Shown here: positions 53,359 to 61,877 of the stretch, piece by piece | Layout of the letters: every line of letters starts with the position of its first letter | Position numbering within the stretch: position 1 is the stretch's first letter | Origin: Agarivorans sp050870875 | GTDB lineage: Bacteria > Pseudomonadota > Gammaproteobacteria > Enterobacterales > Celerinatantimonadaceae | Length of the DNA: 64,000 bases | Assembly (NCBI RefSeq): GCF_050870875.2 | Contig: NZ_CP194041.2 | Location: 1,674,001 to 1,738,000 of the forward strand | Direction: 5' to 3' | The notes under the pieces: generated by a model | What the model was told of the DNA's origin: nothing | What the model saw: the letters and a program-made list of their open reading frames with translations, nothing else | The model's database searches: none | Translations under genes and position numbers: made by a program

Positions 53359-53461
53359 ACGAGAAAGTTATATAAAATTGGCGCACAGAGTCTGTGCGTC
53401 AGGTTTTTATCAGGTAGAATACAAGCTTTGCGTTTTACCCGAGTTGGGATCATTAATTACC

Positions 53462-54571
53462 ATGTCGAAGCAAACTATTGTTGTTAAGTTGGGGACCAGT
53501 GTGCTTACTGGTGGCACTGCTAAACTCGATCGAGCCCATATGATAGAGCTGGTTCGTCAGTTTTCCCTGTTACGCAAGGCTGGTCATCAGCTTATCGTTG
53601 TCACCTCCGGTGCGATAGCCGCAGGACGCGAGCATCTATCGTTGACCCATTCTAATATCGCACCAACTATCGCCAATAAACAAATGTTAGCGGCAGTTGG
53701 TCAGACCCGTCTGATTCAAGTGTGGGAAAGTTTATTCAGTATTTACGGCCTGCATGTCGGACAAATGCTGCTAACACGTGCCGATTTAGAAGATCGGGAG
53801 CGCTTTCTCAATGCGAAGGATATGCTGAAGGCTTTATTAGCGCATGGTATTGTGCCCATTATTAATGAAAATGATGCGGTTGCCACAGCCGAAATCAAGG
53901 TCGGTGATAACGATAACCTCTCGGCCTTGGCGGCAATCCTCGGCGAAGCCAATAAATTGCTGCTGTTGACGGATCAACCCGGTTTATTTACTGCAGACCC
54001 TCGTAATAATCCTCAGGCAAAATTGATCGAAGAAGTCCACGAAATTGATGCTTCAATTCGCGCCCTCGCTGGCGATAGCATCAGTGGTTTGGGCACTGGT
54101 GGTATGACGACTAAGTTACAAGCGGCGGAAATTGCTGGTCGTGCAGGCATTGAAGTGGTGATTGCTGCCGGGCATAGTGAAAATGTGATCACCCGGATGA
54201 GTAAAGGGGAGAGTGTTGGCACCCGATTCTTGGCAATATCAACGCCCCTGGAGCATCGCAAACAGTGGATCTTGGCTGGACCGCCGCCCCATGGTGAGTT
54301 AGTGCTCGATGGAGGGGCATGTAAAGCCGTTGTCGAGCGAGGATCTAGTCTATTACCTAAAGGCATTATAATCGTTAAAGGCGAGTTTAACCGGGGCGAT
54401 GTGATAAGTTTGGTGAATACAGACGGTTTAGAGATCGCGCGTGGTATCTGTCGTTATCAGGCAAAAGATATGCAACAAATAAAAGGCTTACATTCAGAGC
54501 AAATCGATAAGACTCTGGGTTATGGTTATGGGTCGGTGGCGGTTCACCGTGACGACCTAGTACTGAAATAG
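53462..54571 (+). CDS. proB: glutamate 5-kinase
   Basis: First enzyme of proline synthesis, phosphorylating glutamate. The 369-aa protein (ATG at 53462; an upstream in-frame ATG at 53378 is rejected as too long) has an amino-acid kinase domain with VVKLGTSVLTGG, VTSGAIAAGRE, INENDAVAT and GTGGMTTKLQAAEIA. A C-terminal PUA domain spans about residues 280-365. It is followed by proA after 9 bp. Feedback inhibition by proline is usual for the family. Confidence 0.95.
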   Translation: MSKQTIVVKLGTSVLTGGTAKLDRAHMIELVRQFSLLRKAGHQLIVVTSGAIAAGREHLSLTHSNIAPTIANKQMLAAVGQTRLIQVWESLFSIYGLHVGQMLLTRADLEDRERFLNAKDMLKALLAHGIVPIINENDAVATAEIKVGDNDNLSALAAILGEANKLLLLTDQPGLFTADPRNNPQAKLIEEVHEIDASIRALAGDSISGLGTGGMTTKLQAAEIAGRAGIEVVIAAGHSENVITRMSKGESVGTRFLAISTPLEHRKQWILAGPPPHGELVLDGGACKAVVERGSSLLPKGIIIVKGEFNRGDVISLVNTDGLEIARGICRYQAKDMQQIKGLHSEQIDKTLGYGYGSVAVHRDDLVLK

Positions 54572-54580
54572 GATGAATAA

Positions 54581-55834
54581 ATGAGTTTACAGCAATTAGG
54601 CCAGCGAGCTAAACAAGCGAGCTTTGAACTGGCGACATTAACGACTCGTCAAAAAAATCAGGCTCTGGCTGCTATTGCCAGCCAACTCGAAGCGCAGCAA
54701 GCCAGCATTTTAGCCGCCAACAATGTAGACCTAGAGGCCGCTCGTCAAGCAGGCTTGTCTGAGGCTCTACTGGATCGCTTAATGTTAAATAGCGAACGGT
54801 TAGCTGGGATCGCCAATGATGTTCGAAATGTGATTTCTTTAAATGATCCGGTGGGTAGCGAGATGGACTGCCGGGTTCTAGAAAATGGTTTACGTTTATC
54901 TCGTCGCCGGGTGCCACTGGGTGTGGTAGGGGTGATTTATGAAGCTCGGCCTAATGTGACCATCGATATTGCCGCCTTATGTTTAAAAACGGGGAACGCC
55001 AGTATTTTACGCGGTGGTAAAGAAACTTTTCACTCGAATATGGCCTTGGTTGCAGTGATCCAATCGGCCTTGCAACAAAGTGGCTTACCTGCTGCTGCGG
55101 TACAATATATTGAACAGCCAGACCGTGAATTAGTCGCCGAATTGCTTCGTTTAGATGAATATGTTGACATGATTATTCCGCGAGGTGGCGCAGGGCTTCA
55201 TAAAATGTGCCAAGAGAATAGTACGATCCCAGTGATTATTGGTGGTTTTGGTATTAGTCATATTTACGTGGATAACAGCGTAGACTTGGCTGCGGCGATC
55301 AAGGTGATTGAAAACGCCAAAGTACAGCGCCCATCAGCATGTAATGCTTTAGATTCCTTATTGGTGGATCAGAATATTGCCGCGGAGTTATTGCCGCAAT
55401 TAGCCGAGTGTATGAACCAATCTTCGGTGAAATTAGTGGCCACCGACAATGCCATGAGCGGATTGGCTGCGGCCAAGGATTTACAGTTAGCCAAGGCGGG
55501 TGATTTTGACACCGAATGGCTGAGTTATACCTTGGGCGTGAAGGTGGTCGCCAATGTGGATGAAGCTATCGCCCATATGCGAAAGCACAACGCGAGTCAT
55601 TCAGATGCTATTTTATCGAACAATCTGCAGTCGGTAGAACGGTTTGTGAATGCTGCGGGTTCGGCGGCGGTGTATGTGAATGCTTCGACGCGATTCACCG
55701 ATGGTGCTCAGTTTGGTTTAGGTGCTGAAGTTGCGGTATCCACCCAGAAACTACATGCCCGTGGTCCGATGGGCTTGGAAGAACTGACCAGCTACAAGTG
55801 GGTCGGGATTGGCGATATGTTGGTCCGGCCTTAA
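54581..55834 (+). CDS. proA: gamma-glutamyl phosphate reductase
   Basis: Second enzyme of proline synthesis, NADPH-dependent, 417 aa. Aldehyde dehydrogenase-like fold: GVVGVIYEARPNVTIDIAALCLKTGNASILRGG, the catalytic Cys in QRPSACNALDSLLV, and FGLGAEVAVSTQKLHARGPMGLEELTSYKW near the end. It is co-transcribed with proB. A small hairpin follows. Confidence 0.95.
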   Translation: MSLQQLGQRAKQASFELATLTTRQKNQALAAIASQLEAQQASILAANNVDLEAARQAGLSEALLDRLMLNSERLAGIANDVRNVISLNDPVGSEMDCRVLENGLRLSRRRVPLGVVGVIYEARPNVTIDIAALCLKTGNASILRGGKETFHSNMALVAVIQSALQQSGLPAAAVQYIEQPDRELVAELLRLDEYVDMIIPRGGAGLHKMCQENSTIPVIIGGFGISHIYVDNSVDLAAAIKVIENAKVQRPSACNALDSLLVDQNIAAELLPQLAECMNQSSVKLVATDNAMSGLAAAKDLQLAKAGDFDTEWLSYTLGVKVVANVDEAIAHMRKHNASHSDAILSNNLQSVERFVNAAGSAAVYVNASTRFTDGAQFGLGAEVAVSTQKLHARGPMGLEELTSYKWVGIGDMLVRP

Positions 55835-55847
55835 ATATGAGCAATTG

Positions 55848-55869
55848 AAGCTAGTCTGAGGGCTAGCTT
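55848..55869 (+). terminator. small hairpin after proA
   Basis: 7-bp stem AAGCTAG / CTAGCTT followed by ATTTATT. Weak; it may only attenuate transcription into the next gene. Confidence 0.35.
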
Positions 55870-55888
55870 ATTTATTCAAGGGAAGTTC

Positions 55889-56419
55889 ATGGCGCGTCAC
55901 TTATGGTTAATTCGTCATGCCAAATCGAGTTGGCAACAGCCTTGGATAAACGATCGGGAACGTCCCTTGAGTGCTCGAGGAAGAGCCGCTGCGGCATTGA
56001 TGGCATGTGACTATGCGTTGCCATTTGCTCGACTTGAATTGCTGCAATGCTCACCAGCGATCCGCGCTCAACAAAGCTGTGAATATTGGTTAACCCAACG
56101 TCAGTTGCACTGTGACCGGTATATCGAAATCGACCTGCATGTCACAATTGAGGCAAGTTTATATACCAGTCGCTGGGCGGATCTACTGTTACATATCCAA
56201 GCTTTCGCCGATCGTTACCATCATGTTGCGCTGATTGGGCATAATCCGGCTTTGGAACAGTTGCTGGAATACCTAACGGCGCAACAGTTGCCTAAATTTC
56301 CGACGGCGAGTCTTGCTATCCTAGAGTGTAATGTCAGCGCTTGGTCCGAATTGACAGAAGGTAGTGCTAACCTGGTGCTGTTTGATACCCCCAAACGTCG
56401 GCTCGCGGCAAAGCCTTGA
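55889..56419 (+). CDS. SixA-like histidine phosphatase
   Basis: A 176-aa phosphoglycerate-mutase-superfamily protein. The catalytic RHG-type motif appears as IRHAKSSW, followed by Arg in RPLSARGRAAA, and the second His in LIGHNPALEQLL. E. coli SixA is a phosphohistidine phosphatase acting on PTS or phosphorelay proteins, but the exact partner here is not known. GGGAAG precedes the ATG. It lies downstream of proA with a weak hairpin between. Confidence 0.85.
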   Translation: MARHLWLIRHAKSSWQQPWINDRERPLSARGRAAAALMACDYALPFARLELLQCSPAIRAQQSCEYWLTQRQLHCDRYIEIDLHVTIEASLYTSRWADLLLHIQAFADRYHHVALIGHNPALEQLLEYLTAQQLPKFPTASLAILECNVSAWSELTEGSANLVLFDTPKRRLAAKP

Positions 56420-56539
56420 ACCCTTATACCAACGAATTGATTTGTATTTATAGGCGATGAGCTGAGGGGTTTGAAACAAGCGTGCAATGAGCACAGGGAT
56501 AAACAGCGCCTGACTTATCCCTAGATGTGATCAATTCGC

Positions 56540-57019
56540 TTATTTCTCAAATAGAGCTGCAACCTTGTAGTCCGAATGGAAGCTAATTTCACTAAAGGCC
56601 GTCCAAGTTCTGGCTACGTTTGTTCCAAAGCCTATAATTCGAGCATATTTGGCAGTAATGGGCGTAAAATTATAACGTTCAAAATCTTTGACCTTACCAC
56701 TGGTCCAGGTTTTAAAGATACGTCGCCATTTTTTACCATCCATGGAGGTTTCCAAAGCAAATTTTTGTTTACGTTCATTCCCCTTATAAATCATGACATC
56801 TACAGAGTTTATCTCCTGAGGAACGTTGAATTCAAAATCTATCCATGATTCGCCTTTGTTTGCCCAGCGGGTTTTGTTGTTTCCGTCGATAACATTAGTT
56901 GCGATATGATTTTGGTCATGACTATTCGCAGTCACCTTCACCACATAGTAATTTGCAAGGCTTGAACCAGAGAATGCCAGCAAGGCGCCTAAAACCATCA
57001 CATTGACTATTTTCTTCAT
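56540..57019 (-). CDS. secreted discoidin (F5/8 type C) domain protein, copy 2
   Basis: A 159-aa protein with a Sec signal peptide (MKKIVNVMVLGALLAFSGSSLA) and one F5/8 type C-like domain: ANSHDQNHIATNVIDGNNKTRW, GESWIDFEF and KYARIIGFGTNVARTWTAFSEISF. I use the ATG at 57019; the frame runs to 57136 without a better start. It is a clear paralogue of the next gene, so a duplication. The domain usually binds sugars or polysaccharides, which fits the lyase gene upstream. Confidence 0.8.
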   Translation of the reverse strand: MKKIVNVMVLGALLAFSGSSLANYYVVKVTANSHDQNHIATNVIDGNNKTRWANKGESWIDFEFNVPQEINSVDVMIYKGNERKQKFALETSMDGKKWRRIFKTWTSGKVKDFERYNFTPITAKYARIIGFGTNVARTWTAFSEISFHSDYKVAALFEK

Positions 57020-57278
57020 TCCTTTATTCCAAATAATAAGTACATTTTTCAAGGCCGGGTACGATTTTTGTTCAAGTTGACTCGATAAAGGGTCAACATT
57101 AAACAATGTTCTCTCCTGCGCTGTATTACCTTGCAAATATTTGTTTAGGCTGGTTTGATTAAGCCTATTTTTATTATGATTTGTTTATCAAAGGAGCGAC
57201 AAGGCGCTCAAGTGAGGCCGATGTTTGGCTTCATTCTTAATGATACTGGTCTCAGTGTTGCGTATGAAAGCTGCTGAA

Positions 57279-57308
57279 GCCTGCGCCAAGTTAAGATTTG
57301 GCGCAGGC
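57279..57308 (-). terminator. strong hairpin between the discoidin paralogues
   Basis: 11-bp stem GCCTGCGCCAA / TTGGCGCAGGC, 20 bp past the stop of the first paralogue. It lacks a T run on the minus strand, so partial termination or mRNA protection is likely. Confidence 0.55.
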
Positions 57309-57328
57309 CTTACGGTTAAGCGTTTAGA

Positions 57329-57799
57329 CTATTTTGTAAACTCAACAGCAGCTGAATCATCGGATTGGAAACGGATATCATAAAAGGCGGTCCAGCTCTG
57401 GGATACATCGGTACCAAAACCATTGATCCGTGCAAATTTAGCCGTCACTGGTGCGAAATTATAGCGTTCGTAATCTCGGGTGGTTCCGCTACTTACCGCT
57501 TCAAAAACTTTCTGCCAGTTTTGACCATCGCTTGATACTTCTAAGTTAAAACTGGCTTTTCGTTCATCTCCTTTGAAGACTGATAGGTCTAGCTTTGAGA
57601 GTTTTTGCTCACCTGCGAATTCAAATTGGATCCACGATTCGCCTTTATTTGCCCAGCGAGTTTTTTTGCTGGAATCAAGTACGTTTTTCGCAACGTGGGC
57701 TTTATCGTGGCTATTGGCCTTCACATCGACAATTTCTAGATTAGCAAAGGCTGAGCTTGAGCATAGTAGGGCACTAATTAGTAAAAATGTTTTTTTCAT
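57329..57799 (-). CDS. secreted discoidin (F5/8 type C) domain protein, copy 1
   Basis: A 156-aa secreted protein: signal peptide MKKTFLLISALLCSSSAFA, then one domain with ANSHDKAHVAKNVLDSSKKTRW, GESWIQFEF and KFARINGFGTDVSQSWTAFYDIRF. The ATG at 57799 has GGAG upstream. It begins 19 bp after the stop of the lyase gene, so it is probably co-transcribed with it. It likely binds a polysaccharide such as pectin; this is inferred from domain and neighbour. Confidence 0.82.
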   Translation of the reverse strand: MKKTFLLISALLCSSSAFANLEIVDVKANSHDKAHVAKNVLDSSKKTRWANKGESWIQFEFAGEQKLSKLDLSVFKGDERKASFNLEVSSDGQNWQKVFEAVSSGTTRDYERYNFAPVTAKFARINGFGTDVSQSWTAFYDIRFQSDDSAAVEFTK

Positions 57800-57818
57800 T
57801 TCGATCTCCATATGTTAG

Positions 57819-59519
57819 TTATATTTTTTTATTGTAAATCTCACGTTTATCGTAAGTGCTAGATTTTCCTAAATATTCTCCGTGAATATAACCACCCTCA
57901 GAAATAAACTCTGGGATTTGCTGCGGTTGTCCTTTTAAAGTTGCATCTAAGGCCACTAACGCTAGCGGCTCTAGTGCATCAATTCTGGCATTAAGCAAAG
58001 CGTGATGATTTAGGAAGTATCCACGAATAAAGCGATGTTTAAGAATGTTGTTGCCAATTGCTCGCGCCAATTCGAGATATTGCTGGTCAGAGGATATCTT
58101 GTACATTTCGAGGGCACTGAAAATACCGCTAGGATCTTGATTATTAAGGTTTAAGTTTAATTGGCTCGGTTTTGTTTTTGGTTCGCCAATATCTCCCCAT
58201 CCAAGATGTTTTGTCATGTTGCGTGCTAGGGCCCATAACGCTTGGTCGCCAGATAAACGATAAGCCTTTAATAAGGGAAATAAATACTTTTCACTGTCGA
58301 TGACTTGAGCTTGAAATATGCGGCCTTTTTTTCCGTAGTAACCGTCGCGTACTAATGGGATCCCCATGATATCAGTACCATCATTGAATACCGCTTTAAA
58401 TTGGCCTCTTTCGGCATCGTAAGCCACTCGATAAAAACCTTTTAGGTCTTTCACCGCCCAGCTTAAGATTTCGCTGTCTTGATGTATTTCGGCAATGTAA
58501 AGCTTGACCAAGGCACTGCTGATGGCTATCGAATTAGCATTGCCTTTGAACAGGACATTGCCTTCTTTGGCTATCGCACCATATTCTGGACCAAATTGGC
58601 GTTGGGCACGGTCACCATATTTAGAATTGGTGTCATTATCGGATGGGGGAGATGATTCTCGTTGGCGCGGTGATGTAAATTGATAAACAGGGGCTCCAGT
58701 TTTTGGGTTACTGGCGAGTTCATATTGTTTTAGTAAAAATTTAGCCCAGTGATTGGCACCTTCAGCAATCTTCGGTTCGGCTAACTCTGTCAGTTTATAG
58801 GCCGCGTAGATAAGGTCTGAGCCGGCATTGATAAAGCTTAGACCTTTACTGAGAGGTAACTCGGGCAGTTTTGATGGTTCGACAATATCATCGGATAGCT
58901 TGCGTTGAAAAACTTTATCATTATAAGATTTTGAATATCGACCATGACGCCCCATATCCATCCTCTTCCAATTATCTAGGTGAGCGTTCCAAAAAGCTTT
59001 TATATATTTCTCAGTTGCCTTCGCATCCACTTGATGCAGAAAACTATAATAAGGAAAGTGATTTTTTAATTCATGAACTTGGTTTTTATTCTGAGGGCCT
59101 TCTAATTCCAAGCTATCCAGATTAATAAAACGATGACCTCCCCAAAAGAATAATCCATTTTCATGACTATAATTTTCTAGAAAATATCGCGCAGTTTTTT
59201 CTGCGGCTTGGTGGTACTTATCATCGCCAGTCACTACGCTGAGACCATTTAAAGTTCGCATGAAGTTTTGTTGGCTCGCAAAGTTTGAAATAGTCACACG
59301 GTGTTTATCTGGGTAGATCCATTCGACTGGTTTTCGAGTGATGGTGTTCACGCCATCGGCGAGCAGTGGACTGCGATTTGAATGACTTCTTGCTTCGGTT
59401 AATACGTTATTCACATAGCTCTTCACCGCCTCTAAACGGCGTGCATCTTGATTGTTATATTGAGTACCAGCTTGCGCAATAAGAGGTAGTAAAAGCGATA
59501 AAACGGTGAGCGTTCGCAT
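57819..59519 (-). CDS. secreted pectate lyase, PL2 family
   Basis: A 566-aa exported enzyme with signal peptide MRTLTVLSLLLPLIAQAG. Its sequence follows the family 2 polysaccharide lyases: VTISNFASQQNFMRTLNGLSV, GLFFWGGHRFINLDSLELEGPQNKNQVHELK, GRHGRYSKSY and KGLSFINAGSDLIYAAYK. Members cleave polygalacturonate or oligogalacturonides and fold as an alpha/alpha barrel. No other pectin gene is in the window. It heads a three-gene unit with the two discoidin proteins, with a KdgR-like box upstream. Confidence 0.78.
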   Translation of the reverse strand: MRTLTVLSLLLPLIAQAGTQYNNQDARRLEAVKSYVNNVLTEARSHSNRSPLLADGVNTITRKPVEWIYPDKHRVTISNFASQQNFMRTLNGLSVVTGDDKYHQAAEKTARYFLENYSHENGLFFWGGHRFINLDSLELEGPQNKNQVHELKNHFPYYSFLHQVDAKATEKYIKAFWNAHLDNWKRMDMGRHGRYSKSYNDKVFQRKLSDDIVEPSKLPELPLSKGLSFINAGSDLIYAAYKLTELAEPKIAEGANHWAKFLLKQYELASNPKTGAPVYQFTSPRQRESSPPSDNDTNSKYGDRAQRQFGPEYGAIAKEGNVLFKGNANSIAISSALVKLYIAEIHQDSEILSWAVKDLKGFYRVAYDAERGQFKAVFNDGTDIMGIPLVRDGYYGKKGRIFQAQVIDSEKYLFPLLKAYRLSGDQALWALARNMTKHLGWGDIGEPKTKPSQLNLNLNNQDPSGIFSALEMYKISSDQQYLELARAIGNNILKHRFIRGYFLNHHALLNARIDALEPLALVALDATLKGQPQQIPEFISEGGYIHGEYLGKSSTYDKREIYNKKI

Positions 59520-59600
59520 ATTCGCGGTTTAATTACCAAGTCATGAGTTGTTCCTAGATTAATAACGCATTCAATTTTTTGTCAATTTATTTAAATTAAT

Positions 59601-59615
59601 TGAACCGTTATTTCA
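59601..59615. promoter_or_regulatory. KdgR-like operator upstream of the pectate lyase
   Basis: TGAACCGTTATTTCA matches the KdgR-type palindrome TGAAAC-N3-GTTTCA at 10 of 12 positions, 82 bp before the lyase ATG. KdgR represses pectin genes in enterobacteria. No kdgR gene is in the window. The rest of 59520-59849 has no gene. Confidence 0.4.
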
Positions 59616-59812
59616 ACCATTGATCACAATCGTGTTAGTGAATGAAATATATCGATTATCTATTTGATGGTTTTGTCGGTTTAAACTGCCCTTGAATGAA
59701 CGGGATTTACCAAGCTAAGATTACCGAGCATTTTGGGGAAGGGGTCGGAGCTTGCGGTTAAATGTGGCAGCGCGAGCTAGGGTAGATATTTGAGGTTGCA
59801 AGCATGTGGGAT

Positions 59813-59833
59813 CCGGAGAGTATGACTCTCCGG
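59813..59833 (-). terminator. hairpin downstream of lipA
   Basis: 8-bp stem CCGGAGAG / CTCTCCGG, loop TATGA, 16 bp past the lipA stop. No T run follows, so termination is tentative. Confidence 0.45.
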
Positions 59834-59849
59834 GGGAATCTAGTGGTGA

Positions 59850-60818
59850 CTATTTAACTTCGATGCCTTTCGCTTGTAGGTCAGCATGGTAGCTAGAACG
59901 TACCAGAGGACCACAGGCCGCATGAGTAAAGCCCATCGCTTCAGCTTGTTTGCGAAGCTCGTCAAACTCTTCTGGTGGCACATAGCGGGCTACGGGCAAG
60001 TGATGTCGACTTGGTTGCAAGTATTGTCCCAGTGTGAGCATGGTGACGCCATGGTCACGTAAATCTTGCATTACTTGCAGAATTTCTTCATTGGTTTCAC
60101 CCAAACCCATCATTAACCCGGATTTGGTGGGGATATTCGGATGAAGCTCTTTAAAGCGTTTTAGCAAGGTTAATGACCACTGATAATCTGAGCCAGGGCG
60201 AACCTGTTTATATAGGCCTGGCGCCGTTTCTAGATTGTGGTTAAACACATCCGGGGGATTGCCATCTAAAATTTCTAGAGCCTTATCCATACGGCCTTTA
60301 AAATCAGGGACTAGAGTTTCAATCTGAATCTTTGGACTACGGCTGCGAATTTCTTTCACACATTCGGCAAAGTGGCCCGCGCCGCCATCCCGTAAGTCGT
60401 CGCGATCAACTGAAGTAATCACCACATAGCGAAGTTTCATATCGGCGATGGTCGCAGCTAATTTTACTGGTTCTTCTTGATCTAAAGCCAGTGGTTTTCC
60501 ATGACCAACATCGCAGAAGGGACAGCGACGAGTACAGATGTCACCCATGATCATGAACGTAGCCGTGCCATGGTTAAAGCATTCGGCTAGGTTAGGACAG
60601 GAAGCCTCTTCACATACCGAGTGCAAGTCATGCTTGCGCATTGCACTTTTAATTTCATTGATTCGGGTACTATCTGAAGGCAATTTAATACGCATCCAGT
60701 CCGGCTTGCGTAACATGGTTTCCTTCTCTGAAGGGATCACTTTTACCGGAATAAATGCCATTTTGTCGGCATCACGAAGTTTTACTCCGGCTTCCAATCG
60801 CACTTTTTTTGCACTCAT
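59850..60818 (-). CDS. lipA: lipoyl synthase
   Basis: Radical SAM enzyme, 322 aa, inserting two sulfurs into octanoyl groups on lipoyl domains. The auxiliary-cluster Cys residues are at about 69, 74 and 80 (HSVCEEASCPNLAEC) and the radical SAM CxxxCxxC at 95-102 (DICTRRCPFCDVGHG). Its ATG overlaps the lipB stop by 4 bp (ATGA), so expression is coupled. A normal, intact gene despite the defect in lipB. Confidence 0.95.
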   Translation of the reverse strand: MSAKKVRLEAGVKLRDADKMAFIPVKVIPSEKETMLRKPDWMRIKLPSDSTRINEIKSAMRKHDLHSVCEEASCPNLAECFNHGTATFMIMGDICTRRCPFCDVGHGKPLALDQEEPVKLAATIADMKLRYVVITSVDRDDLRDGGAGHFAECVKEIRSRSPKIQIETLVPDFKGRMDKALEILDGNPPDVFNHNLETAPGLYKQVRPGSDYQWSLTLLKRFKELHPNIPTKSGLMMGLGETNEEILQVMQDLRDHGVTMLTLGQYLQPSRHHLPVARYVPPEEFDELRKQAEAMGFTHAACGPLVRSSYHADLQAKGIEVK

Positions 60819-61470
60819 AATGGGAGCTGTCCTCGTTGATATTCTATTTGGCTATAGCCAAGTTGTTGTGCCAAAATCTCGGTGATTTTCTCAGCCACTT
60901 GCTCGACACTGGCTGAGTGTTGAAAATCGGCAATCTGGGTCATCTCCAATCCAGCGTAACCGCAGGGGTTAATCAGTAAAAATGGACTTAAATCCATATT
61001 TACATTCAGCGCTAGGCCATGAAATGAACAACCTCGACGGATCCGCAGACCCAAAGACGCGATTTTTTTCTGTTGAACATAGACCCCAGGGCCTCTTTCT
61101 TGGCATAAGCTTCGATTTGATAACTAGCCAAGGTTTCGATGATACTTTGTTCTATCGCGGTAACTAATTGGCGTACACCAAGTTTACGACGACGAATATT
61201 CAGCAAGGGGTAAGCAACTAATTGACCCGGCCCATGGTAGGTCACTTGTCCACCGCGATCCGCTTGAATGACTGGAATGTCACTCTTTGCTAAAAGGTGT
61301 TCGGGTTTTCCGGTTTGGCCTTGAGTAAACACTGGCTCATGCTCTACCAGCCACAGCTGATCAAGCGAGTCTTCAGTACGTTGCTCGGTGAAATCTTTCA
61401 TGGCTTGGAAAACCGTTTGGTAATCCTGCTGGCCTAAATGGCGAACCTGTAATATTTGCTGATTGGACAT
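60815..61470 (-). pseudogene. lipB: octanoyltransferase lipB with apparent one-base frameshift
   Basis: LipB moves octanoyl from acyl carrier protein to lipoyl domains. The N-terminal part (61470 down to about 61090) has VEHEPVFTQGQTGKPEHLL and DRGGQVTYHGPGQLVAYPLL. The frame then goes wrong at AYAKKEALGSMFNRKKSR, where the family has AYAxxxAPGVYV. The other frame resumes with KIASLGLRIRRGCSFHGLALN and the catalytic Cys in NPCGYAGLEM. One extra base in a run of C or G near 61084-61091 restores it. Sequencing error or real mutation cannot be told apart here. Start ATG 61470, directly after ybeD. Confidence 0.85.
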
Positions 61471-61734
61471 TTATAATACGTGTCGAACGTCTTCTATGGC
61501 ACCAATTTCGGTGTAAAGGCTTTCAATATGAAACTTACTCGTGACTTTTACCACTAAGGTAATGGATTTGTAGTTTCCCTTGCTACTTGGACGAGTTCGC
61601 GGGCTATAGTCACCAGGCGCTAAGTTCTGAATCACACTAAGCACTTCATCTTCTAATGTGTGGCTATTCACTCCCATGATTTTAAAGGTAAAATCGCAGG
61701 GAAAATCAAGATATTCATCAAATTTGGTTTGCAT
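61471..61734 (-). CDS. ybeD: YbeD/DUF493 family protein
   Basis: An 87-aa small cytoplasmic protein. FDEYLDFPCDFTFKIMGVNSHTLEDEV and the C-terminal VTSKFHIESLYTEIGAIEDVRHVL are the family pattern. The fold resembles ACT-like regulatory domains, but function is unknown. It lies directly before lipB with no gap, in the conserved dacA-ybeD-lipB-lipA order; a terminator separates it from dacA. Confidence 0.93.
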   Translation of the reverse strand: MQTKFDEYLDFPCDFTFKIMGVNSHTLEDEVLSVIQNLAPGDYSPRTRPSSKGNYKSITLVVKVTSKFHIESLYTEIGAIEDVRHVL

Positions 61735-61785
61735 AACTGACCTAAGGATACCGTTCTAGATGCTTTCAAGAAGCGAACTTAAAAT

Positions 61786-61812
61786 AAAAACGCGTTATTC
61801 TAACGCGTTTTT
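61786..61812 (-). terminator. rho-independent terminator after dacA
   Basis: Stem AAAAACGCGTTA / TAACGCGTTTTT with a short loop; on the minus strand it is followed by TTTTTATTTT. It ends dacA transcription and implies a separate promoter for ybeD-lipB-lipA. Confidence 0.85.
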
Positions 61813-61877
61813 GTGATGTTTGCCTAAAATTTCCGTATCGCTTTATCTTCTATCAAGCTAGTCCTTCGCTTGTATGA

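Noticed and set aside
59250..59420. Possible second start or gene within the lyase N-terminus
   Set aside because: The frame is continuous from the signal peptide at 59519, so no separate gene is needed.
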